64,000 nucleotides of DNA from Candidatus Zixiibacteriota bacterium (GTDB taxonomy: Bacteria; Zixibacteria; MSB-5A5; GN15; JACZUZ01). Positions 45,278 to 54,380 of this stretch are shown here, one piece after another (the first letter of the stretch is position 1; the number at the start of each line of letters is the position of its first letter). The stretch covers positions 85,656 to 149,655 of the forward strand of contig JAJRPJ010000006.1 of the NCBI GenBank assembly GCA_024280835.1. The letters run 5' to 3'. Under the pieces are notes generated by a model. The model had not been told where the DNA came from, did no database searches, and saw nothing but the letters and a program-made list of their open reading frames with translations. Position numbers and translations under genes: made by a program.

Positions 45278-46213
45278 TTACAGAATATTTACCGAGACAC
45301 CCATTCCTAATGTTTGTTTGATGCGAGCGCCTTTGTCAGTTTGTTTGTCATAGAGCAATTGCACATAGAGTGAGGTTTGAATGAACTTTGTCACCTTAGC
45401 TGTAAGGATGTGCTCCCAGTTGACATCGACCGCTTTCCAATAATCATTTGGCGAAGTATCGGATTCGGAAAAGGACAGCGCTTTGTATAGTGTCAACTTG
45501 CCTGTGTATTTCATGTCTTTACCGATTTCGAGAATCAGATCAGTTACAGACTCAAGGCCGCCATCGTTGGTTGTGTTAGATTTTGTTGTCTCTGCGGCAG
45601 AGTCGATTATTTCAGAAGTGATGATTTGACGTAAACCAAAACCAAGACGACTCTTTAATGTCACTTTGGTGTGAGCTTCAGAGGAATTTCCGTCGGCGAA
45701 TACACGGAGGACACCGCCAGACTCGGTTATTGTTGCGGGCGAGAAAAAGCGCTTAATAGCTATAACTGATCCGTCATAGAATTCTGTCCGCAAGCGACCT
45801 GCAAAGTAGGGGTCTACAAAACCGTTCAGTGTCACACGCACCACAGACTCAAGGTCGATCAAGTCAGTGTTCTTTTCTGGTCGTTGCCATTTCGCTGTTC
45901 CGTCAAATAGTCGTTTCTGCGAATAGGTTAAGCCGAAAGCGAGTTTAAGTGAATTAGATAGATTGAATTTGGGTGACAATTGTTTTTCAGCAGATGAGTT
46001 TGACGTAAAGGTCCAGTTGAATGAACCGAGCTCCCCACCCTGCCAGTTTGAGCTGTATGAAGATTGCGTCGCTGCCAGAGAGCCATCTAGGGATAGTTTC
46101 CAGCCCGTAGAGTCGGGTTTTGGTTGTGTTGTTTCTTCGCCATAGCTGGTGTTTGTTAGAGAGAGTGTCGCTATGATAATCACCAAAAATGATTTTGAGA
46201 TTTGTTGTTTCAT
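45278..46213 (-). CDS. Outer-membrane beta-barrel protein, DUF3078-like
   Basis: The 311-residue precursor has a signal peptide ending SYGEE, then WKLSLDGSLAATQSSYSSNWQGGELGSFNWTFTSN, the Trp/Asn/Gly-Gly strand pattern of DUF3078 proteins, and further alternating strands ending GMGVSVNIL. The protein is predicted to sit in the outer membrane. Its function is not known for this family. It is convergent with the SSS gene and seems to use a terminator inside that gene. Confidence 0.75.
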   Translation of the reverse strand: MKQQISKSFLVIIIATLSLTNTSYGEETTQPKPDSTGWKLSLDGSLAATQSSYSSNWQGGELGSFNWTFTSNSSAEKQLSPKFNLSNSLKLAFGLTYSQKRLFDGTAKWQRPEKNTDLIDLESVVRVTLNGFVDPYFAGRLRTEFYDGSVIAIKRFFSPATITESGGVLRVFADGNSSEAHTKVTLKSRLGFGLRQIITSEIIDSAAETTKSNTTNDGGLESVTDLILEIGKDMKYTGKLTLYKALSFSESDTSPNDYWKAVDVNWEHILTAKVTKFIQTSLYVQLLYDKQTDKGARIKQTLGMGVSVNIL

Positions 46214-46295
46214 GGTTTCAGGGTTCCTGCTGAGTATTTGTTGTTTCTTTATTATTGTAGTGTCATTGTTTGTTTTAGTATCACTATTATTTCAG

Positions 46296-46328
46296 AAAAA
46301 ACCGACTGGATGTTATTCCAGTCGGTTT
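46296..46328 (-). terminator. Intrinsic terminator after the MscS gene
   Basis: A 12-bp stem, AAACCGACTGGA (46299-46310) with TCCAGTCGGTTT (46317-46328), has a 6-base loop. On the minus strand it runs into six U residues. It is 36 bases past the MscS stop. Confidence 0.92.
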
Positions 46329-46363
46329 GTGAATCATGTGTGGCGCTGACCACCAAGAGCGGA

Positions 46364-47209
46364 TCAAGCGGACTGTGTTAGAGCGCCGTTGATGTGAACA
46401 TCCATTTGTGGAAACGGAATCTCGATACCTTCCTTGTCGAACTCTTCTTTCATCTGACGCATCAACTCAAAGCGTAGTGGCCAATAGTCTGCGGTGGCAC
46501 ACCATGGTCTAACAACGAAGTTCACCGAAGAATCCGCTAGCTCGACGACTTCCACAACGGGCGCGGGATCACTTAGAATGTTTTTGTGTGACTTCAAAAT
46601 GCGATGCAGAGTCGCTTGGGCTTTGGCTATGTCAGCTGTGTATCCGATTCCCATAGTCAAATCGATTCGTCGGGTACCGAGGGTTGAGAAATTGACTATT
46701 GAACCACCCCAGACGGACTTGTTAGGAATAATAATCTTGCGATTATCACCAGTTGTCATAGTAGTGGCCATCAAGTTGAGTTCGCGAATCACTCCGCTAT
46801 GTCCACCAGCTTCTACGAAATCGCCGTTCTTAAAAGGTTGATTGAGCAAAATCATCACACCCGAGGCGAGATTACCAAGTGTTTCTTGGAAGGCGAATCC
46901 GATTACAAAGCCAGCCACGCCAAGTCCTGCAATCAACGGCGCCACATCAATTCCGATACGTGGCAGGGCGACCATCAAGACAATCACCCAGAGAACTTTT
47001 CGCAGTGAATCCAATGCAAACTTCTTTAGCAAGTCACTGACTCTGTCGGCTTTTGAGAGTCCTTTGTCGGCTACCCTACAGACAGCGCCGACAATTATTT
47101 TGCCGATAATCAGTAGGAGTATGAATACAATAATATCAACTGCATAGGCCGGGCCATTTTCAATGAACCATGTCTTGCCGCTTTCTAACCAACTCAAATC
47201 TTCCATCAT
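46364..47209 (-). CDS. mscS: Small-conductance mechanosensitive channel, MscS family
   Basis: The 281-residue protein has three membrane helices. TM3 is the pore helix (LIAGLGVAGFVIGFAFQETLGNLASGVMILL, with the Gly/Ala packing pattern), followed by the beta domain (NQPFKNGDFVEAGGHSGVIRELNLMATTMTTGDNRKIIIPN) and a C-terminal alpha/beta domain ending FPQMDVHI. Its length is close to E. coli MscS (286). It opens under membrane tension and releases solutes on osmotic downshock. It is a single gene ended by an intrinsic terminator. Confidence 0.95.
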   Translation of the reverse strand: MMEDLSWLESGKTWFIENGPAYAVDIIVFILLLIIGKIIVGAVCRVADKGLSKADRVSDLLKKFALDSLRKVLWVIVLMVALPRIGIDVAPLIAGLGVAGFVIGFAFQETLGNLASGVMILLNQPFKNGDFVEAGGHSGVIRELNLMATTMTTGDNRKIIIPNKSVWGGSIVNFSTLGTRRIDLTMGIGYTADIAKAQATLHRILKSHKNILSDPAPVVEVVELADSSVNFVVRPWCATADYWPLRFELMRQMKEEFDKEGIEIPFPQMDVHINGALTQSA

Positions 47210-47254
47210 CTATCCTTTTGTCATACTGTTTGTTTGTCGTATTGTATTGCTAGA

Positions 47255-47551
47255 CTAATCATCAAATAAGTCATCAAATTTGCTTTTTAGATCGTCCCCA
47301 GAGTTGCCGCCTCCAAGCGCTGCTTTACCAGTGAGTCTATGCTGGAAGAAATCACAAAAGTTGGCCTTGTCTTTGGGTTGCACTGGCGCGACTACACTCT
47401 CTCGACATTGAAAGCGACGTGTTGGATCAAAATGTCGACATCCTCGGCAACTACGCAAATCCGCGACACAGCTTTCGCATTGATCGGAGCGCATGACACT
47501 ACCTTCGATTTTTGTATCAGCTCCGCAACTCCAACATGTCATCCCTGGCAT
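47255..47551 (-). CDS. Small zinc-ribbon-like Cys-rich protein
   Basis: The 98-residue soluble protein has three paired-Cys sites: CWSCGAD, CESCVADLRSCRGCRHF, and a later FQCRE with FCDFF, with an acidic tail (DDLKSKFDDLFDD). The Cys pairs suggest one or two zinc ribbons. The function is unknown; such proteins often tune a neighbouring enzyme. It begins 9 bases after the stop of the SDR gene, so they share a transcript. The start could also be the ATG three codons downstream. Confidence 0.72.
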   Translation of the reverse strand: MPGMTCWSCGADTKIEGSVMRSDQCESCVADLRSCRGCRHFDPTRRFQCRESVVAPVQPKDKANFCDFFQHRLTGKAALGGGNSGDDLKSKFDDLFDD

Positions 47552-47560
47552 AATAAATAA

Positions 47561-48322
47561 TTACTTTCTTGTTTGCAGTGGGCGAATATCCGCCATTGAA
47601 GTCCAAGCGTTACTATTTTGCTTAGCGAGAAACACGACCATTTCTGCGACTTCATCAACGGTCAATTTTACTGCGGCTTTCGATGGTGACAGCGCTCTGC
47701 CAGATTTTTGAGCCGAGAGATTGCGCATCAAATTCGTATTAGTCGAGGCTGGTGACAAAACTGAGATTTTAATTCCTTCTTGTCTGACTTCATTGGCGAC
47801 AGATTCAGAGAGCGCATTGAGAGCCGCCTTTGAGGCGGCATAGACGGCCAAATTTGCCGCGCCAATCCTTGCGGCGCCAGATGAGATATTGATAATATGG
47901 CCACTACAAGAATCTGCTTTGCTCTTTTGTTTGCGAAACAATGGTATTAGTTCTTTGAAGGAATAGAAAACTGCCCGAAGGTTTGTATCTAGCATTGCGT
48001 CATACTCGCGCTCAGTAGTTTCGGTTAAAGGCTTATGGGCGCCGACTCCAGCATTGTTGACCCAAATATCCAGCCGTCCAAAGTGTTTCTTGATTTGCCT
48101 AATCGCTTGTTTCAGCTCATCTCGCTTTCGTATGTCACATCGGACAATCAGCGAACTAGATTCTCCTCTGGGGAACGAACGCAGGGCTGTTTTCAAGTCA
48201 CGCGTTTTTCTCCCTAGGAGAGCAACTTGGGCGCCTTCGGCGGCAAAATGACGGGCGATTGCCAGTCCGATTCCTTTAGAAGCGCCAGTTACGGCAACAA
48301 CTTTCTTTTGTAATGAAAGCAT
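47561..48322 (-). CDS. Short-chain dehydrogenase/reductase
   Basis: From ATG 48322 the product is 253 residues, the usual SDR length. It has VTGASKGIGLAIA (cofactor Gly motif), LLGRKTRDL with Arg at the NADP-favouring position, NNAGVG, NISSGAARIG with the catalytic Ser, and YAASKAALNAL with Tyr-x3-Lys. A longer in-frame start at 48394 would add 24 residues without homology and is less likely. The substrate is unknown; the 3-ketoacyl reductase (FabG) clade is nearest by feel. Confidence 0.88.
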   Translation of the reverse strand: MLSLQKKVVAVTGASKGIGLAIARHFAAEGAQVALLGRKTRDLKTALRSFPRGESSSLIVRCDIRKRDELKQAIRQIKKHFGRLDIWVNNAGVGAHKPLTETTEREYDAMLDTNLRAVFYSFKELIPLFRKQKSKADSCSGHIINISSGAARIGAANLAVYAASKAALNALSESVANEVRQEGIKISVLSPASTNTNLMRNLSAQKSGRALSPSKAAVKLTVDEVAEMVVFLAKQNSNAWTSMADIRPLQTRK

Positions 48323-48535
48323 ATAGTTGTAGAGATATTCTGGGATTAATGACGGATTTTCATCTTGTGTCCAATTGGTAAAAAAATAGCACATTTGACC
48401 AAACCGGATAACAAAGCCAAGCTAGGGAATCAGGTAGAATCTTGCAAGTCGCCTTTATGGGCTAATGCAATAAAACCTGCATTAAGTGAAGTACCACTTG
48501 TGCATATGGGACGAAATTGCGTACTTTCTCTGGCG

Positions 48536-48898
48536 ATGACTTCTAAACGAACCAAGAGATTCCTCTATGCTTTCATAGCCAGCCAGCCGCTGGTGTTGTT
48601 TTTTCTGATGCTTGATCAAGGGCTTGGAATCGTGAGTATACCCAGATGGATCATACATTTATCACTGGCCATACCTTGGGGGGCGGGTGTGTTGGCCACT
48701 ATTTATACTCTACGCGAGATTGGTCTCAGCGTTGGTCGTGAGTGGGTGCACTGGCTATTGGCGATTGCCTTGGTCTATGTGATACAGTTATACTCCGCCC
48801 AAGAGATTCATGTGCACTACATTGTACCGATCAATCTGATAGTCTTTCCTATACTTGCGCTATTTCTTTCGCATATTGATCTGCGAGATACTTACTAA
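48536..48898 (+). CDS. Small four-helix membrane protein, unknown function
   Basis: From ATG 48536 the product is 120 residues with four hydrophobic segments (FLYAFIASQPLVLFFLML, IIHLSLAIPWGAGVLATIY, WLLAIALVYVIQLYSA, IVPINLIVFPILALFLS). A longer frame back to 48365 overlaps the SDR upstream region and adds uncharacteristic residues, so a shorter start is preferred, but no ribosome site is strong. No family is recognised. Confidence 0.5.
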   Translation: MTSKRTKRFLYAFIASQPLVLFFLMLDQGLGIVSIPRWIIHLSLAIPWGAGVLATIYTLREIGLSVGREWVHWLLAIALVYVIQLYSAQEIHVHYIVPINLIVFPILALFLSHIDLRDTY

Positions 48899-49028
48899 TT
48901 CCAACAAATCTCAACCAATCGTCTTGGCAATCACCCATAGAATCGCTGTGAATCTATGGACGAGAATTTTTCTGTTTTAGGGAGTTATTACAAAATCGCC
49001 CGAAAAGCGCTGGAAAAGTTTGGCGCAT

Positions 49029-49064
49029 AAAAAAGGCCGCTCGCGCCCCCTCTGAGCGCGAGCG
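49029..49064 (-). terminator. Minus-strand intrinsic terminator without an assigned gene
   Basis: CGCTCGCGC (49038-49046) pairs perfectly with GCGCGAGCG (49056-49064). On the minus strand GGCC and six U residues follow (49034-49029). No gene ends just upstream on the minus strand, the nearest being beyond another terminator at 49394-49432. Confidence 0.75.
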
Positions 49065-49106
49065 ACCGACCCTGAAAAGAAAGAAAGAAAAAGAGGTGCA
49101 CGTCGT

Positions 49107-49124
49107 ATCCAAAGCCCTTTGGAT
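49107..49124. repeat. 18-bp perfect palindrome ATCCAAAG-CC-CTTTGGAT
   Basis: Arms 49107-49114 and 49117-49124 are exact complements around CC. On the plus strand seven A residues follow. It could be a protein-binding dyad or, on the minus strand, a hairpin preceded by U residues. Confidence 0.55.
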
Positions 49125-49393
49125 AAAAAAACTTTTACTAAAACTTCACAAAACTTGGCTCTCGTACAAATGCAAACGATAATATTCAGTTAATACCCGC
49201 ACGGTAGATGATTCTCCCCAGTCTCATCAACCAGCCACGCTTAGTTTATGAGCAATAGCTATGCCATTCGGTTAGGTGGCAGTGTTAGCTTAGGTTAAGC
49301 TACTGACAGTCATTCAGTTGTGCCTGTTTGACGGCTAGCGTTTGTCTGTCAACAAATCTTCGAATCGTAGGATATTGCGAAATGTGTATAGGC

Positions 49394-49432
49394 AAAAAAA
49401 ACGATAAGCGGTTGATTATCAACCGCTTATCG
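49394..49432 (-). terminator. Intrinsic terminator after the TPR-AAA+ regulator gene
   Basis: A 15-bp perfect stem with a single central base (arms 49402-49416 and 49418-49432, CGATAAGCGGTTGAT and its complement) is followed on the minus strand by eight U residues (49401-49394). It lies 87 bases past the stop at 49519. The design closely matches the terminator at 45044-45084. Confidence 0.92.
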
Positions 49433-49518
49433 CTAGCAAGGAGCTTTTTCCGCTGTCCGTAGATTCTGACGAATTTCGAACAGGAAAAAACTGTATAATT
49501 CAAACTGTGAAACCTAAA

Positions 49519-51831
49519 TCAACCGACCATGCGCAATCCACCACCTGACGGGTCGGTCGGTTTTTCCAATTGATAACGCTTCATCTTGGCCCTGAGTGTC
49601 GATTCATGAACACCCAATTGACGCGCGGCCTCGGACTTGTTCCAGCCCGCGGTGATGAGCGCTTCGAAAATCAAATCACGTTCGAAACGTTCGACCTGAC
49701 TAAACAAATCGACTGTTTCGATTTCTTGCTCAGAGTCCAGAGCTCCTTGAACAAGCTCAAGCAACGAACCTGCCTTGACTAGGCTAGAGAAGGCTTTCAT
49801 CCGTTTAACTGTATTCTCCAGTTCACGGACATTGCCTGGCCAGCTATGTGACACGAAGCGTCGTTTCAATTCTGGATCAACCTCTTGTCCAGCATTGAGC
49901 AATCCGTACTTCTTGAGAAAATGCTCCAACAAAAATGGAATATCTTCTTTGCGCTCACGCAACGCTGGAATCTCGAATGAAAATCCATCAAGACGATGAT
50001 ACAGGTCACGACGGAACTCACGTCTATCGACCATCTCTTTGAGATTGCGGTTGGTTGCAGTAATCAAAACGAATTCAACTTTCACTACTTCCGTAGAGCC
50101 TAGTGGACGGAATTGTTTTTCTTCAATTACGTTTAACAGGCGCATTTGTAGTGATGGAGGCATTTCACCGATTTCATCAAGAAATAATGTGCCACCATTG
50201 GCCGCCGCAAGTAAGCCTTCGGCTGAAGCGACAGCGTCGGTATAGGCGCCTTTGGTGTGACCAAAGAGCTCAGACTCAAGCAATGTCTCTGGAACGTTAG
50301 TGACATTCAGAGCCACAAAAGGTCGACCTGGATTGACCATATCGTGGTAGTAACGCGCCATGCGCCCTTTACCAACACCTGTGGCGCCAGTCAAAAGGAT
50401 TGGCAAGTCACTGGTCCGAATCAAGGATAGCTGTGCGACTATCTTCTGAATACGAGGACTGACTGTCAAGAATTCGAATTCTGAATTAGTGACACGAGGC
50501 TCTAGCGTTTTCTTTGAAGTTTCGGCTACTTGATAGCCACTGGAAAACTCTGGAGCAGAGGCAATGAATTTGCTGATACGTTCAGCGCCTCTTCTGTCAC
50601 TTCGCCGAGCATAGATTTCTTCAGCTCGGAACAAATAGGCCAAACGTTTATGGGCAGAGAACAACTCAACGCTACCGACCCATTCTAGTGTAGCGGCCAG
50701 CTCGACGGTTGCGCGCGCGTTCTCGAGTAAGTCGAGTGAACGGTGCAATAGTCCAACCACTGTTTTGTTATTTCCAGAACTATCAATTTGATAGAGAGCT
50801 TCGGCCTGAATTCGGCAAAGCGCTCCGATGTCAATGTTCTCACCGAGCCTAACAAAAATCGCTTCAGCGTCTTTTGCCAGTTTCAATGCCCGGCGCCATT
50901 CGTTTTCAGCTAAAGCCAATTCTGCTAAACCGCGCAGGACTCGGCCGAAGATGTCACTAGCTGACGACAGACGCTCTGAAATACTTCTAGCCTCAGACAA
51001 ATTTGCTCTGGCAGTGTCATAGCGTCTTTGCTTAACAGCTAATTCTGCGCGATAGACATGCAAGATAGCTTCTTCATGTGGCGCTGATTGCTGTGACAGT
51101 GACGCTTCTACTTCTGTGAATAATTCATCAGCGCTGGTAAACATTCCTAGCCGTGTGTACTCATAGCCAAGTGACAAACTGGCTTTGATGACTTCGATTT
51201 CATCATTACACTCATTCGACAGTCGAATATTCATTTTGAGATTCTCAACAGCATCATTGGAATTTCCAATGAAGGAATGGACTCTACCGAGGTTGCCGTA
51301 AAGGAATGCCATGCGACGAATGTCTTGACGTTCATGAGCTATTTCGAGAGAATCTTTCAAGAATGTAATCGCTTGTGGCATATCTGAGCGCATGCAGCAC
51401 AATTGTGCCAAACGGTTCAGCGCATTGCCACGCACTTCTTGGTTATTGATTCTGCGCGAAATAGACTCTGCATCACGGAACGCGCGCTCAGCTTCGTTGA
51501 GTTCGCCTATGTCACGTAAGGCGCCGCCGATTACCAGATAGACACGCGCAAGCTGGGCAGTTTCGCCAAGTCGAGTGAGCTCTGATTCTGCCTGCCTTGC
51601 GCATTGTAATGACTTTTGCAAGTCTGAGGATGTCGCATAGGCTCTCGCTGTGCAGTAAAGGACCATCGCTAAATCAGATCCAGTTTGTCCGCACAGCAAG
51701 TCGGAATTGTCTTCGTAGAACCGAACAATCTGCGCGAATTTCTTCTGTTGCAGAAGATTTTCGAGCAGATCGGCGGCTTTACGCAGCAAATCCAACTTTG
51801 GGTGGGTGTTCTTGTGGATGTTTTCGTTCAC
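49519..51831 (-). CDS. Sigma-54-type AAA+ transcriptional regulator with N-terminal TPR domain
   Basis: The 770-residue protein starts at GTG 51831, sharing one base with the stop of the preceding gene (TAGTG). Residues about 1-440 are TPR repeats (LIGGALRDIGELNEAERAFRDAE and others). The AAA+ domain (about 465-690) has Walker A GATGVGKGR, the L1 loop GAYTDA in place of the usual GAFTGA, Walker B GGTLFLDEIGE, and arginine-finger segment RRDLYHRLDGF. A Fis-type HTH closes it (WNKSEAARQLGVHESTLRAKMKR). The TPR part replaces a receiver or ligand domain and probably binds a protein partner. Confidence 0.92.
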   Translation of the reverse strand: MNENIHKNTHPKLDLLRKAADLLENLLQQKKFAQIVRFYEDNSDLLCGQTGSDLAMVLYCTARAYATSSDLQKSLQCARQAESELTRLGETAQLARVYLVIGGALRDIGELNEAERAFRDAESISRRINNQEVRGNALNRLAQLCCMRSDMPQAITFLKDSLEIAHERQDIRRMAFLYGNLGRVHSFIGNSNDAVENLKMNIRLSNECNDEIEVIKASLSLGYEYTRLGMFTSADELFTEVEASLSQQSAPHEEAILHVYRAELAVKQRRYDTARANLSEARSISERLSSASDIFGRVLRGLAELALAENEWRRALKLAKDAEAIFVRLGENIDIGALCRIQAEALYQIDSSGNNKTVVGLLHRSLDLLENARATVELAATLEWVGSVELFSAHKRLAYLFRAEEIYARRSDRRGAERISKFIASAPEFSSGYQVAETSKKTLEPRVTNSEFEFLTVSPRIQKIVAQLSLIRTSDLPILLTGATGVGKGRMARYYHDMVNPGRPFVALNVTNVPETLLESELFGHTKGAYTDAVASAEGLLAAANGGTLFLDEIGEMPPSLQMRLLNVIEEKQFRPLGSTEVVKVEFVLITATNRNLKEMVDRREFRRDLYHRLDGFSFEIPALRERKEDIPFLLEHFLKKYGLLNAGQEVDPELKRRFVSHSWPGNVRELENTVKRMKAFSSLVKAGSLLELVQGALDSEQEIETVDLFSQVERFERDLIFEALITAGWNKSEAARQLGVHESTLRAKMKRYQLEKPTDPSGGGLRMVG

Positions 51832-52223
51832 TATTGCTGCCCACCCTCTCTACCGTCATCAACGGAATCTGTATTGTTAGAAGTGGTAGAGCCATCACGT
51901 GTGGTTTTGGTGTCATAGCTACTTCCAAGAGTGTAGGAGGTCAGGAAGGCTTCAAAGTTCTTCCAGAAGAACTGAACAGCTCCAAAGACCAATCCGCCTT
52001 TTGTGCCGTCAATGTATTTGTATTGGTAGCTATCGTCGGGTTGGACTGGAGTCACAACAGAATTAACTGTGCCGCCAGAGTTTTCATCTCCACCCCAAGG
52101 ATGAGAATATTCAGTATCACGGTCAATAATGCGCGGAGTATTGCGCGCCTCGCTGGAAGTGGTCGTCACTAGTGTTAGTAGTAACGCAATGCCAAAGATA
52201 ATTAAGAATTTGCACTTACTCAT
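51831..52223 (-). CDS. Exported small protein of unknown function
   Basis: The 130-residue precursor has a signal peptide ending TSSEA-RN. The mature part is polar (WGGDENSGGTVNSVVTP, YQYKYIDGTKGGLVFGAVQFFWKNFEAFL) with a Ser/Thr/Asp-rich tail and no known motif. It is translationally coupled to the TPR-AAA+ regulator downstream by a one-base overlap, so the two may work together, perhaps as an output or envelope partner. That link is inferred from position. Confidence 0.7.
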   Translation of the reverse strand: MSKCKFLIIFGIALLLTLVTTTSSEARNTPRIIDRDTEYSHPWGGDENSGGTVNSVVTPVQPDDSYQYKYIDGTKGGLVFGAVQFFWKNFEAFLTSYTLGSSYDTKTTRDGSTTSNNTDSVDDGREGGQQ

Positions 52224-53120
52224 AAAACGCTCCTTGCTAAAAGATTTTAGTTATGAGTTTAACTGATTATGGTTTACCACATACGCCCAATGACAAAACT
52301 GTAACTATTCTGTCTGGATATAGTATCACTAATGTGTGATGCCAAGTTCCGTTTCAGGTAAGCTGACAATTGAATCAGTGAGAACATGTGACCTTTCTCC
52401 GAATTGATTTTGCTACAAATAAAATGCTAGTGAACAAAATAAAACGCTAGTTGCTTCGTTAAACGGTGTGACAGGCTTCGTGTGAAACGTCTGCGCAAGA
52501 TACTATTTCCTAAAAGAAATCTCAAAAGAAAATATTATTTTGCATAAAACTGTTCACCCGAGTGAGGATGGGTAGCGAGGGGGAGAGAAAATATCTGGCA
52601 ATTCGCCCGGGTGGGCGTTAACTGAAAATGACAACGACACTAGCAGACCTAATAAACAACAATGAAGTCAAACTTACGTCTCGCAGGTGTCGTTCCTACT
52701 AAGTATAGAATAATAAATCGGGTCCGTTTTGTAAAGCTAAATCTCACATAGCGTTGACCCGCCAAGTGCAAGTTCTCATATCGTTTTCAGATAGGTTGAA
52801 GATTGTTGTAATAGACTATAGAGTCTATAAGTCAATTTGAGTTTGACCATCTGGAGCATCAGATTTATCTTGTGATTTCTTTCACAATGATTGTCACGTT
52901 TGTACATTAGGGCTATTGCTTATGAGGGCGCTAGTTGTGGCTTTCGCTCAACAGTATTCCGAAAAGGAACAGGCGCAAAAAATGGAAGCGGAGGATAGCG
53001 CTGTTTCTGCAAAGTGTCAGTTCGACTTTTGGATTGGAATTGGGAGCGATCTATCAATGGGGGAAGTGGATATTGTCGTGGAAAATCCAGTACTAAGAGA
53101 AAATAGTAGACAACAAAAAA
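52224..53120. other. 900-base intergenic region with repeats, no supported gene
   Basis: The region holds the upstream sequence of the 51831-52223 gene. A 15-base direct repeat with one mismatch, AAATAAAATGCTAGT (52418-52432) and AAATAAAACGCTAGT (52438-52452), has a 20-base period, as a two-site operator would. AACGACAC (52633-52640) and GTGTCGTT (52687-52694) form a wide inverted repeat. A 79-codon frame at 52916 runs into the tRNA gene and is not credible. Confidence 0.45.
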
Positions 53121-53193
<73 letters not shown>

Positions 53194-53312
53194 ATTCTAA
53201 CTTGTTTGAGAGAGTTCTTGTTTTCTCTACACGGAATTTCTTTTCATGGATTCACTGTTTTCAGTTAGTTCAAACAGCAAATTGTATTTGACGATTTTGC
53301 TCTCCAAATACT

Positions 53313-53335
53313 GGTTCCCCCTATGTGGGGGAACC
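53313..53335. repeat. 9-bp GC-rich hairpin downstream of murQ
   Basis: GGTTCCCCC (53313-53321) and GGGGGAACC (53327-53335) form a perfect stem with a 5-base loop, 28 bases past the murQ stop. There is no U tract on either strand. It may stabilise or end the murQ mRNA before the tRNA gene. Confidence 0.5.
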
Positions 53336-53362
53336 TTCAATTAACATAAGCCAGAGAGATTG

Positions 53363-54295
53363 TCAACTCGAATGCGATGACTCTAGGGCTTTGCGGACAA
53401 ATCCTTGATTTTCGGACAGAATCTTGAGGGCTGAGGGGCAATCTATTTGGAGAGTTTCCATGATAATTGCAACTTTGACCGATCCATCGGCTCTGATAAT
53501 CAGCTTGTCGGCTTTGTCGTACGGCAAATCAAACATATCAATTAGCATTTTCCTCGCTCTGGCGGAGAGTTTATCGGAAGTTGCCTGAACATCGACCATT
53601 AGATTGCCATAGGTTTTTCCCAATCTGACCATAGCTGAGGTGGTTATCATATTGAGAGCCATTTTGGTAACTGTTCCAGATTTCATGCGAGTCGATCCTG
53701 TGATTAGCTCGGGGCCGACTGGAAGCGCAATTACAACATCTGGGTCTATCTCTAGATTATTGGCAGAATTGCAAATTATCAGGACAGTTTTGGCGCCAAG
53801 GGCTTTGGCTTTTTTTAACGCGGCTAATGGATACGGCGTGCGGCCCGAGGCGGTGATACCGATGACACAATCTGTTCTGTTGATTTTCAGTGGCTCAATA
53901 TCAGCCAATGCTTGGGCGACATTATCTTCGACACCTTCGCTAGATCGGATTAGAGCCTCAAATCCGCCAGCTATCAATCCAACTACTTGATTGGGATTTG
54001 TGCCGAATGTTGGGGGGCATTCTGAGGCGTCCAGTACGCCAAGCCGCCCAGATGTTCCAGCCCCGACATAAATGATTCGGCCGTCACTACGCAATGCTGC
54101 GGTGGCAATTTCGATTGCAGTGGCAATTTCTGGGAGAGCGCTTCGGACAATTTCGGGGGTGTGACTATCTTCGGCGTTGATTAGTGTAGCAATCTCAAGA
54201 GCCGAGAGTGTGTCTAGTTCATTTGAGGCGCTGTTGGGAGCTTCGGTACTGAGCTTGTCTAAACGCTTGATGATTTCTGATAAGTCTTTTTGCAT
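53363..54295 (-). CDS. murQ: N-acetylmuramic acid 6-phosphate etherase
   Basis: The 310-residue single-SIS-domain protein matches MurQ: YVGAGTSGRLGVLDASECPPTFG, IAGGFEALIRSSEGVED with the catalytic Glu, GITASGRTPYPL, GPELITGSTRMKSGTVTKMALNMITTSAMV and NLMVDVQATSDKL. It cleaves the lactyl ether of MurNAc-6-phosphate to give GlcNAc-6-phosphate in cell-wall sugar recycling. No anmK, nagZ or PTS gene is nearby. Confidence 0.96.
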   Translation of the reverse strand: MQKDLSEIIKRLDKLSTEAPNSASNELDTLSALEIATLINAEDSHTPEIVRSALPEIATAIEIATAALRSDGRIIYVGAGTSGRLGVLDASECPPTFGTNPNQVVGLIAGGFEALIRSSEGVEDNVAQALADIEPLKINRTDCVIGITASGRTPYPLAALKKAKALGAKTVLIICNSANNLEIDPDVVIALPVGPELITGSTRMKSGTVTKMALNMITTSAMVRLGKTYGNLMVDVQATSDKLSARARKMLIDMFDLPYDKADKLIIRADGSVKVAIIMETLQIDCPSALKILSENQGFVRKALESSHSS

Positions 54296-54380
54296 AAGAC
54301 ATAGTATCTACGAAAAACACAACCTATGCAACAGTCGGTTCGGACAAACCTGAATCAAAGCGTATTCTGATATTCAGAAC

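Larger units (their letters stand above)
48899..49518. other. 620-base intergenic region rich in strong hairpins, no gene seen
   Basis: Three perfect stem-loops lie here: 49029-49064, 49107-49124 and 49394-49432, listed separately. Between the last (terminator of the TPR-AAA+ gene) and the first (another minus-strand terminator) there are about 330 bases on the minus strand with no supported gene. A terminator needs a transcript, so a small RNA on the minus strand is plausible. I see no clear promoter. Confidence 0.5.
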
